From assembly GCA_016840025.1 (NCBI GenBank), contig JAEOTF010000431.1, positions 1 through 5,238 of the forward strand: a stretch of DNA of 5,238 bases, given 5' to 3'. Position numbers and translations under genes: made by a program. Under the pieces are notes generated by a model, which had not been told where the DNA came from, ran no database searches, and saw nothing but the letters and a program-made list of their open reading frames with translations. Shown here piece after piece: positions 1 through 5,238 of the stretch. Origin of the DNA: Candidatus Hodarchaeota archaeon (GTDB taxonomy: Archaea > Asgardarchaeota > Heimdallarchaeia > Hodarchaeales > YT1-039). Positions within the stretch are counted from its first letter, which is position 1; the number at the start of each line of letters is the position of its first letter.

Positions 1-273
1 ATCACAAAGATAAAATCTTTTGTAAAGCGTTGTCCTGTTTGTAAGTCTATTGAACTTCCAAAACTGAGTTTCTGGAAAAAAGAATATTTTACTCAAGAAT
101 TCTTGGATGAAAACGAAGGTAGTGAAGACGAGATTTTAATCGTGGTTGAATGCAATTGCCCTAATGATCAAAGATACGTTACAGTCAAAAAAATTAACAA
201 ACAAGACCTTGATGAATATGAGACACAAGCTCAAAACAAGGTACCTGAGCATCAAAGGAGAGACTTCTGGTAA
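1..273 (+). CDS. C-terminal part of a small four-cysteine (zinc-ribbon-like) protein of unknown function
   Basis: Frame 1 is open from the first base to a TAA at 271-273, giving 90 residues with no start codon that looks like the true one, so the gene begins upstream of the window. I do not recognise the family. Four cysteines stand out: a CPVC knuckle at residues 11-14 of the visible part and a CNC at residues 51-53, a CxxC...CxC arrangement that could bind one zinc ion. Between them lies an acidic stretch (DENEGSEDE, residues 36-44), and the tail after residue 60 is highly charged and ends in RRDFW. There is no membrane segment, so the protein is probably cytoplasmic. Codon usage resembles the downstream gene (AT-ending codons, AGA for arginine), which supports real coding. 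No T-tract follows its stop, so its transcript may read into the next gene. Zinc binding is inferred from cysteine spacing only. Confidence 0.7.
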   Translation: MTKIKSFVKRCPVCKSIELPKLSFWKKEYFTQEFLDENEGSEDEILIVVECNCPNDQRYVTVKKINKQDLDEYETQAQNKVPEHQRRDFW

Positions 274-294
274 ATTCATTCATAGAAACTAGTG

Positions 295-302
295 TTTAAA
301 TA
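295..302 (+). promoter_or_regulatory. Archaeal-type TATA box for the TenA-like gene
   Basis: The octamer TTTAAATA matches the archaeal TATA-box consensus. A start site about 25 bases downstream would fall near 323-326, where AT-rich bases precede an AGGTG ribosome-binding site at 328-332 and an ATG at 340. That would give a 5' leader of about 15 bases. The box lies inside the longer reading frame that opens at GTG 292, which argues against that start. The BRE-like purine-rich element expected just upstream is poorly matched (GAAACTAG). The call rests on the motif and its spacing. Confidence 0.55.
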
Positions 303-327
303 CGAAAATAAATATGGATACGTTAAT

Positions 328-332
328 AGGTG
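328..332 (+). promoter_or_regulatory. Ribosome-binding site deciding the ATG 340 start
   Basis: AGGTG is complementary to the 16S rRNA 3' tail (anti-Shine-Dalgarno for GGAGGTG) and sits 7 bases before ATG 340. The alternative GTG at 292 has no comparable motif upstream (the sequence is CATAGAAACTA), so this site favours the 232-residue product over the 248-residue one. Confidence 0.6.
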
Positions 333-339
333 TTTAAAA

Positions 340-1038
340 ATGGTAGAAGATTTTGTAGGTCAGCTTGAGAAAGAATTCGCAAGCCAGATTGAACAGATCC
401 AACATTGCAAGTTAGTCAAAGCTGCTCAAGATGGAACAATGACGATGGACCATTTAAAAGAACTTGCCAAGCAAGAATATAATATTGTACCACAGGAATT
501 TAGGCATATGGTGCAAAGCATCTTAAGAACAGAGAGAACTAAACCTCCCGAAGACCTTTTCTTACAAAGAACTCTTGCAGATATTTTAGATGTATTTCTT
601 GGAGAATGGGAAGCATACGAACAATTTGTGAAAACCGTAGGATTAGATCTTGAACAAGTAAGAAATGCTGAGGTTCTTCCAGGAGGACATTATTTCATTG
701 CGTGGTCTCATTATTCAGGTTCAGCACTAGATCCTGAAGCTCACATCGCCTTTCTCTATTTCGACTGGGTAGCTTGGGGTCAAGCATGTACCAATATCAG
801 AAATGCATTAATTGAAAAGGGCACATTTCCCCCTGATGCGATTAATTATCTTGCTTTATTCACTTCGCCTGATCCTCAATTAATGAAACGGATGCGTAAA
901 TGTATCAATGATTTTGCTGCTAAATCAAGTGAAAACAAATGGAAGATTAGATGGGCAGTAAAGCTTGGACTTGATGCAGAGAAAATGTTTTGGGACTGCA
1001 TAGTTGATCAGGGAGCCCAACACGCCCCCTTCAAATAA
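340..1038 (+). CDS. TenA/THI-4/PqqC-like (heme-oxygenase-fold) protein
   Basis: From ATG 340 the product has 232 residues, close to the usual length of TenA-family proteins. It is almost wholly helical, soluble, and has no signal peptide. Family-like features are a first helix ending in KQEYNIVPQEFRH (residues 44-56), a mid-helix EWEAYEQF (89-96), the segment HIAFLYFDWVAWGQAC (135-150) and a C-terminal EKMFWDC (214-220). The last matches the ExxFWD pattern near the end of TenA proteins, whose glutamate is catalytic in thiaminase II. The cysteine expected in thiaminase II does not line up clearly: Cys150 lies several residues late. The HxxxDxxH signature of the di-iron oxidase branch of this fold is also absent. 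The reaction is therefore unassigned; thiamine-pyrimidine salvage, an oxidase and a non-catalytic role all remain possible. The gene has its own apparent promoter and terminator and points towards the transport operon. GTG 292 would add 16 residues but overlaps the TATA box. Confidence 0.75.
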   Translation: MVEDFVGQLEKEFASQIEQIQHCKLVKAAQDGTMTMDHLKELAKQEYNIVPQEFRHMVQSILRTERTKPPEDLFLQRTLADILDVFLGEWEAYEQFVKTVGLDLEQVRNAEVLPGGHYFIAWSHYSGSALDPEAHIAFLYFDWVAWGQACTNIRNALIEKGTFPPDAINYLALFTSPDPQLMKRMRKCINDFAAKSSENKWKIRWAVKLGLDAEKMFWDCIVDQGAQHAPFK

Positions 1039-1043
1039 TCTCC

Positions 1044-1064
1044 TTTTTTTTCCGTCTTTTTTTT
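1044..1064 (+). terminator. Double T8 tract terminator after the TenA-like gene
   Basis: Two runs of eight T (1044-1051 and 1057-1064) separated by CCGTC begin six bases after the TAA. No GC-rich hairpin precedes them. Hairpin-free oligo-T tracts of this kind are the known intrinsic terminators of archaea, whereas a bacterial terminator would normally show a stem. The signal reads only on the plus strand, so it ends transcription of the TenA-like gene and not of the converging operon. Confidence 0.6.
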
Positions 1065-1124
1065 AGATGCGTTGTTACATTCAGATTCCAAGAATCCTCA
1101 TTAATTATAGTTTCACATTTATTG

Positions 1125-2066
1125 TTACTCTTTACTATATGGTTTTCCTAGGCTTAGTGGCATCCTCCCTCGTTTTGCTGTTAAAATTAAAGCAATTATT
1201 GTTAACACATACGGTAACATTAAGAGAAATTCATAGGGAATGCCTGTTCCTGTTGTTTGCAGATATAATTGAAGAGCCTCCAACCCTCCAAATAGTAATG
1301 CTCCAACCATTACTCTGTATGTTTTCCAATTTCCGAAAATAACTATAGAGAATGCAATCCATCCGCGTCCTTTTACAATGTTTTCAGCAAAAATTTTCAC
1401 ATACGCAAGAGGAATATAGGCTCCACCAAGACCGACAAGAGCACACCCAACGATAATTGCAAGATATCTAATCAGAAAGACATTAATACCTAATGACTCT
1501 GTTGCTTTAGGATTCTCACCTACTGAACGAATCTTTAATCCAATCGAAGTTTTGTTAAGAATGAAACCGACAATTGGTACAAGCATAAACGCTAAATAAA
1601 CTAGTCCATTGTAACTAAAAAACAGTTGACCCACAATAGGTAGTGAACTTAGAATAGGGATATTGATTTCTAAAAAACCTGTTATTTCGGGTACAGCTGT
1701 CTCTTTTCCCCATATGGTTCGATACGCAAAGCTAGATATTCCAACTCCCAGAATCCAGATAGCTATACCTGCAATAACTTGATTAACTTTAAGTGATATG
1801 CTCATTACTCCCATAAATAAACCAAACGCCATTCCAGTTATAATGCCTGCCAGTACACCTAAAAATAAGCTTCCTGTAAAGTAGGTAGCAGAAAAACCTG
1901 TAAAAGCACTGGCCAACATTATACCTTCTAAACCTAGATTCAGTATTCCTGCGCGCTCTGTAATCAATTCTCCTAGAGATGCGAATAAAATCGGTGTAGC
2001 TAATCTAACTCCAGCAGATATTATCGAAATTACTACTGCTGCTATGATTGCTTCTTCTAAGGCCAT
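1125..2066 (-). CDS. nupQ: ABC transporter permease, BPD_transp_2 family, second permease (NupQ/YufQ-like)
   Basis: This is a 313-residue inner-membrane permease, one of two that form the channel of a BMP-type (probably nucleoside) importer. The family hallmark GELITERAGILNLGLEG spans residues 32-48. Further family segments are KVNQVIAG (93-100), SVGENPKATESLGIN (181-195, the loop expected to couple to the ATPase), GRGWIAFSIVIFGNW (233-247) and the C-terminal GKPYSKE, so both ends are intact. About eight or nine hydrophobic segments are visible, for example near 8-28, 65-90, 96-114, 153-169, 200-220, 252-268 and 278-297. The ATG is 2 bases after the stop of the preceding permease gene. An AAGGA ribosome-binding site (2073-2077) is embedded in that gene's last codons, which suggests translational coupling. 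The symbol follows the Bacillus operon by family and gene order; the substrate is inferred. It is the last operon gene, and no terminator is visible after its TAA. Confidence 0.92.
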   Translation of the reverse strand: MALEEAIIAAVVISIISAGVRLATPILFASLGELITERAGILNLGLEGIMLASAFTGFSATYFTGSLFLGVLAGIITGMAFGLFMGVMSISLKVNQVIAGIAIWILGVGISSFAYRTIWGKETAVPEITGFLEINIPILSSLPIVGQLFFSYNGLVYLAFMLVPIVGFILNKTSIGLKIRSVGENPKATESLGINVFLIRYLAIIVGCALVGLGGAYIPLAYVKIFAENIVKGRGWIAFSIVIFGNWKTYRVMVGALLFGGLEALQLYLQTTGTGIPYEFLLMLPYVLTIIALILTAKRGRMPLSLGKPYSKE

Positions 2067-2068
2067 TC

Positions 2069-3091
2069 CTATTCCTTCTCTCTCAACAATAGTTCAAATA
2101 CTAATACGCTGATAATCACTAATCCTTCAATAATATAGACAAGACCAACAGGGATTCCGATCAGTCTTCTCATCTCATCAGCCCCTACGAGTAATCCCCC
2201 AAATAGGAAAGACGTGAAAATCACTCCGATCGGATTATTTCTAGCTAACAGAGCAATAACAATTGCCAGATAACCGTACCCTGGTGATATGCCCTCCATA
2301 AGTCGATGCTGAAAACCGAGAACTTCAGTCATTCCTGCAAGACCGGCAAAGCCACCACTTAGAAACATAGCTGATAAGATACTTCTGAACGTATTGATTC
2401 CCGCCCATTGTGCCGCCTTGGGTTGGCTACCAGTGGCTATAATCTCAAATCCTAAACTTGTTCTCTCCAAAAATAAATAAATGATAACAGCGGAAACAAT
2501 CCCCAAAATAATTCCAGTGTGAATTCTTGTTCCTGGAACAAGTATTGGCAGTATTGCTTCTACATTAATATAGTCAGTTTGAGGTAACATAGGAAAAACG
2601 CCTTTCATGGGCTTTAAGACCATAAAATTCACAAGATAAATAGCAACAAAATTAAGCATAAAACTAGTAATAACTTCACTCACATTGAATTTAACTTTCA
2701 GATAACCTGGAATTAAACCCCAAACTCCTCCCATAAAAAAGCATACAATAATGATTAACGGAATAAGAACTAAAGGATGCAGTCCAACAACATACAGCCC
2801 CATCGCTGTACCGATCAACGCGCCAATATATAACTGTCCTTCAGCCCCAATATTGGCTAAACCACATTTAAAAGCTATAGCCACTCCCAGACCAGTTAAC
2901 AATAAAGGGGACATCTTTATGAAAGTACTCGATAACCCATTAATGGTCCCAAATGCCCCAAGAAAAAGTGATTGGAAAGCAAATAACGGATCAACATCTA
3001 TCAAGTAAAGAATTAACGCAGCTATACTGAAAGCAATTGCTAGAGCGATTAGATCAGCCATTATAGCGCGTATGATGCGTGTTTTATTCAC
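2069..3091 (-). CDS. nupP: ABC transporter permease, BPD_transp_2 family, first permease (NupP/YufP-like)
   Basis: This is a 340-residue membrane permease, partner of the downstream permease in a heteromeric channel. The hallmark FKCGLANIGAEGQLYIGA is at residues 74-91. It is followed by the family motif KFNVSEVITSFMLNF (134-148) and the cytoplasmic loop TGSQPKAAQWAGIN (220-233), which corresponds to GENPKATESLGIN in the second permease and probably contacts the ATPase. A late hydrophilic loop (residues 258-272, GFQHRLMEGISPGYG) precedes further membrane segments; nine or ten are visible in all. Translation starts at GTG 3089-3091. An ATG 30 bases further in (Met11) is less likely, because a strong AAGGAGA ribosome-binding site (3100-3106) lies 8 bases before the GTG and overlaps the stop of the ATPase gene. 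Gene order matches Bacillus nupOPQ; nucleoside specificity is inferred from family and context. Confidence 0.92.
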   Translation of the reverse strand: MNKTRIIRAIMADLIALAIAFSIAALILYLIDVDPLFAFQSLFLGAFGTINGLSSTFIKMSPLLLTGLGVAIAFKCGLANIGAEGQLYIGALIGTAMGLYVVGLHPLVLIPLIIIVCFFMGGVWGLIPGYLKVKFNVSEVITSFMLNFVAIYLVNFMVLKPMKGVFPMLPQTDYINVEAILPILVPGTRIHTGIILGIVSAVIIYLFLERTSLGFEIIATGSQPKAAQWAGINTFRSILSAMFLSGGFAGLAGMTEVLGFQHRLMEGISPGYGYLAIVIALLARNNPIGVIFTSFLFGGLLVGADEMRRLIGIPVGLVYIIEGLVIISVLVFELLLREKE

Positions 3092-3099
3092 ATACTAGG

Positions 3100-3106
3100 T
3101 CTCCTT
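3100..3106 (-). promoter_or_regulatory. Strong ribosome-binding site that sets the GTG start of the first permease
   Basis: On the minus strand this reads AAGGAGA, 8 bases ahead of the GTG at 3091-3089, and its first base belongs to the TAA of the ATPase gene. The in-frame ATG at 3061-3059 has no such site. The overlap of stop and ribosome-binding site suggests coupled translation. Confidence 0.7.
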
Positions 3107-4617
3107 TACGGTTTTTTATGTCCTCCCATCATTAATCCTATCTCATTGATTTTGGCCTCTCCCGCATCCACAATGCCCATTATTTTTCCTTCGTACATAA
3201 CTGCAATTCTATCACTTAGAGAAAAAATCTCATCTAGATCAGTTGAGATAAGTAATATTGCTGCTCCTCGGGTTCGATTTTCAAGTAAGAGTTTGAGGAT
3301 GCTCTCAGTAGCTCCCACATCAAGTCCTGTTGTTGGTTGTGATGCGATGATTAAATCAGGTTTAGAGCAAAGTTCTCGGGCTAAAACAACTTTTTGAATA
3401 TTGCCCCCTGAAAATGTTTTCACGGGAGCATTTAAATCATCCACCTTCACCGAATAATCAGAAATTAGGGTGGAACAAAAATTATTAATCTTATTGGAAT
3501 CTATGAATGGTCCTTTTTTCACTTCCTTATTTCTATACATTTTTAAGAGGATGTTCTGTTGGAAAGTAAAATCTCTGACTACTCCGAATTCGAGTCTTTC
3601 ATCGGGAATATATGATGTATTCAAATTATAAATTGTAGCTGGATCTGAATTGGTTACATCTTGATTTTTAATACTAACTTTTCCTTTGTCAATTCTTCGA
3701 AGACCAATAATTGATTCTGCGAGTTCTCTTTGACCATTGCCATCAACTCCAGCTATTCCCAGAATCTCTCCTTCTCTCACATCTATATTTACTCCTCTAA
3801 CAGCGAACAAAGCTTCATCATTTTTCACCCATACATTTTCTATCTTAAGAATCTCTTTACCATTGATAATGGGGGTCTTCTTTAAATTAAAAATAATCTC
3901 TCTTCCCACCATCATTTCAGCAAGTTTCTGTTTAGTGACTTGAGATGTATGAACAGTTGAGATAACGTTTCCATTTCTTAGTATTGTAATGCGATCACTA
4001 ATTTCTATTACTTCATCTAATTTATGGGTGATAAAAATAATTGATTTACCTTGTTTGGACATACTTTGTAAAGTTTTAAAAAGTTCTACTGTTTCTTGGG
4101 GGGTAAGAACTGAAGTTGGTTCATCAAGAATTAGAATATTAGCTCCTCTAAACAATATCTTTAATATTTCAACTCTCTGTTGTTGTCCTACTGACAATTG
4201 CCAAACATAGGCGTTTGGATCCACTTTTAAAGAAAAACGGTCGGATAATTCTTGTATTTTTTTTATTGATTCAGTCGTGTCAAGTAATGGTTCTTTGGAA
4301 GATTTAAACCCTAAAATAATGTTTTCTGTAACTGTATGAGCAGGGATTAGCATGAAGTGTTGGTGAACCATCCCAATACCATACTCTATCGCATCACGTG
4401 GAGATTCAATGTGAACTTTTTTCCCTTCAATGTTTATCTCCCCTTCATCAGGTTTGTACATTCCATAAAGAATATTCATTAAAGTCGATTTTCCAGATCC
4501 ATTCTCTCCTAATAAGGCATGTATTTCGCCCTTATTTAATTCAAAATTAATGTGATTATTTGCAATAACTCCAGAAAATTTTTTCACAATATTTTTCATT
4601 TGTATAAGAACAGGCAT
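3106..4617 (-). CDS. nupO: Fused double-domain ABC ATPase of a BMP-type (nucleoside) importer, NupO/YufO-like
   Basis: This 503-residue cytoplasmic ATPase carries two ABC domains, as usual for RbsA/YufO proteins (about 500 residues). Domain 1 is complete: Walker A GENGSGKST (37-45), Q-loop Gln86 in VHQHF, signature LSVGQQQR (141-148), Walker B ILILDEP (161-167) and H-loop His198. HQHFMLIP (85-92) is typical of this branch. Domain 2 is degenerate at its catalytic positions. Walker A is GVDGNGQRE (290-298) with Gln in place of the lysine, Walker B is LIIASQP (422-428) with Ser-Gln in place of Asp-Glu, and the H-loop position is ISTDLDEI with no histidine. Its signature FSGGNIQK (402-409) is intact. 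One functional ATP site, made from Walker A of domain 1 and SGG of domain 2, is therefore expected. Start: ATG 4617 has a short AGG (4626-4628) 8 bases upstream; Met7 has none. The stop is 14 bases before the first permease gene. Confidence 0.95.
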   Translation of the reverse strand: MPVLIQMKNIVKKFSGVIANNHINFELNKGEIHALLGENGSGKSTLMNILYGMYKPDEGEINIEGKKVHIESPRDAIEYGIGMVHQHFMLIPAHTVTENIILGFKSSKEPLLDTTESIKKIQELSDRFSLKVDPNAYVWQLSVGQQQRVEILKILFRGANILILDEPTSVLTPQETVELFKTLQSMSKQGKSIIFITHKLDEVIEISDRITILRNGNVISTVHTSQVTKQKLAEMMVGREIIFNLKKTPIINGKEILKIENVWVKNDEALFAVRGVNIDVREGEILGIAGVDGNGQRELAESIIGLRRIDKGKVSIKNQDVTNSDPATIYNLNTSYIPDERLEFGVVRDFTFQQNILLKMYRNKEVKKGPFIDSNKINNFCSTLISDYSVKVDDLNAPVKTFSGGNIQKVVLARELCSKPDLIIASQPTTGLDVGATESILKLLLENRTRGAAILLISTDLDEIFSLSDRIAVMYEGKIMGIVDAGEAKINEIGLMMGGHKKP

Positions 4618-4639
4618 GAATTTCGCCTAAATAAAAACT

Positions 4640-4656
4640 AAAAAAAATAAAAAAAA
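4640..4656 (-). terminator. T8-A-T8 tract between the binding-protein and ATPase genes, possible partial terminator
   Basis: On the minus strand the 57-base gap (4618-4674) reads CCCC, then T8, A, T8, with further T-rich sequence up to the AGG ribosome-binding site of the ATPase. There is no hairpin. In archaea such oligo-T tracts terminate transcription on their own, and the element closely resembles the double T8 after the TenA-like gene. Placed inside an operon it would attenuate rather than abolish expression of the ATPase and permeases. No convincing TATA box is visible in the gap, so read-through from the upstream promoter is the likely way the three later genes are expressed. Confidence 0.5.
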
Positions 4657-4674
4657 GGGGTTTATTGTAGGAGT

Positions 4675-5238
4675 TTATTCTGTTCTGGCATCTATTCTAG
4701 GGACTTCAATCTTGCCGTCAATGATGTCTTGTTGAGTTTTAGTTATCTTGTCTTTAAGGTCTTGTGGAACTTTATCTTCAGTACCATGATAAGGCGCTAG
4801 ATAGACTATTCCTTCTTCGAATCCCCAGTTGTAGTAGCCGCCTTTCCACGTTCCATCTTGTAGCATTGTAGCTGCCCTGACAATCTGTTCATCTATTCTC
4901 TGTACAATGCTGGTTAAGGTTCCTTCTTCGTACAATTCATACTGATCCTTGTTTGATCCAATATGGAACACCTTACCGGGCGCTTTCTCTTTGATCGCTG
5001 TTGTTACTCCTGAAGTGGCTTCATCGAGGAATTGATAGATGACGTCTACATCTTGATTGATCATTGTGCTAGTGGCTTCATAGGATTTAGCAACATCTGC
5101 CCAATCACCTGTCCATACTTCTTTGAATTCTATGTTTGGTTTCTCTGATTTTGCTCCAAGTTTGTAGGCTTCAGTGATTCTAACAACATTAGGATAATCA
5201 ACTCCACCCATAACTCCTATGATATTTGATTGTGACAT
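4675..5238 (-). CDS. nupN: BMP-family (PnrA/NupN-like) solute-binding protein, C-terminal part; 5' end beyond the window
   Basis: The 187 visible residues are the C-terminal half or more of a basic-membrane-protein (BMP) lipoprotein, a family normally about 330-370 residues long. The Met at the window edge is thus probably internal, and the signal peptide and lipobox lie outside. The fragment opens with NIIGVMGGVDYPNVVR (residues 5-20), equivalent to the family's GxxGGxxxP segment. Next come TGDWADVAKSYEA (43-55) and NQDVDVIYQFLDEATSGV (61-78), a classic BMP stretch, then HIGSNKDQY (92-100), LTSIVQRIDEQIVRA (108-122), KGGYYNWGFEEGIVYLAP (132-149) and a normal end, IDGKIEVPRI (173-182). It binds the transported solute outside the membrane and delivers it to the permeases encoded downstream. 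Known BMP ligands are mostly purine nucleosides; this one's ligand is inferred. The loop at 95-98 departs from the common GVDxDQ, which could alter sugar recognition. Confidence 0.9.
   Translation of the reverse strand: MSQSNIIGVMGGVDYPNVVRITEAYKLGAKSEKPNIEFKEVWTGDWADVAKSYEATSTMINQDVDVIYQFLDEATSGVTTAIKEKAPGKVFHIGSNKDQYELYEEGTLTSIVQRIDEQIVRAATMLQDGTWKGGYYNWGFEEGIVYLAPYHGTEDKVPQDLKDKITKTQQDIIDGKIEVPRIDARTE

Noticed and set aside
292..339. N-terminal extension of the TenA-like protein from GTG 292
   Set aside because: No ribosome-binding site before the GTG, and the codons coincide with a TATA box and a ribosome-binding site for ATG 340.
1084..1096. Small inverted repeat GATTC-CAA-GAATC in the convergent gap
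   Set aside because: A five-base AT-rich stem with no T tract on either side is too weak for a terminator, and such repeats arise by chance in AT-rich DNA.
1067..1342. Plus-strand open frame of 91 codons overlapping the 3' end of the second permease
   Set aside because: It lies mostly antisense to a permease gene with an intact family C-terminus, has no ribosome-binding site, and its leucine-rich translation looks like the complement of membrane-protein codons.
2751..3008. Plus-strand open frame of 85 codons inside the first permease gene
   Set aside because: Antisense shadow of a strongly recognisable permease region that includes the FKCGLANIGAEGQ motif; no start signals.
3146..4210. Three plus-strand open frames (3146-3397, 3737-3943, 3989-4210) inside the ATPase gene
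   Set aside because: All are antisense to an intact ATPase with every family motif, and none shows a ribosome-binding site or a recognisable product.
1..5238. Mobile elements, CRISPR repeats, tRNA or rRNA genes
   Set aside because: No repeat arrays, transposase-like frames, terminal inverted repeats or RNA-gene signatures were seen; nearly all of the window is accounted for by the six genes.

Overview
The window is AT-rich (roughly two thirds A+T by eye) and most likely comes from an archaeon. Three things point that way. A TTTAAATA box lies about 40 bases ahead of the best start codon of the TenA-like gene. A short AGGTG ribosome-binding site follows it at the right place. Paired T8 tracts without a hairpin serve as apparent terminators. 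The lineage cannot be named from this sequence, and a low-GC bacterium is not strictly excluded.

Layout. Bases 1-273 (+) hold the 3' end of a small protein with four cysteines arranged like a zinc site. Bases 274-339 hold a promoter and ribosome-binding site. Bases 340-1038 (+) encode a TenA/PqqC-like (heme-oxygenase-fold) protein, followed by a double T-tract terminator. The rest, 1125-5238, lies on the minus strand and is one four-gene transport operon. Read 5'->3' on that strand it runs: a BMP-family solute-binding protein (5' end beyond the window), a double-domain ABC ATPase, and two different BPD_transp_2-type permeases. This is the order of the Bacillus nupNOPQ (yufNOPQ) guanosine/nucleoside importer.

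How they work together. The binding protein captures a solute, probably a nucleoside, outside the membrane. The two permeases form the channel, and one fused ATPase supplies both nucleotide-binding domains. Only its N-terminal half has a full set of catalytic motifs. Between the binding-protein gene and the ATPase gene is a T8-A-T8 tract on the transcribed strand. It could act as a partial terminator, giving more binding protein than membrane components. The three downstream genes are tightly packed (14 and 2 bases apart) with good ribosome-binding sites, so they are probably co-translated.

The TenA-like gene converges on the transport operon, so the two are not co-transcribed. I see no clearly new multi-gene system. 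The least explained items are the TenA-like protein, whose reaction cannot be assigned, and the four-cysteine fragment at the left edge.
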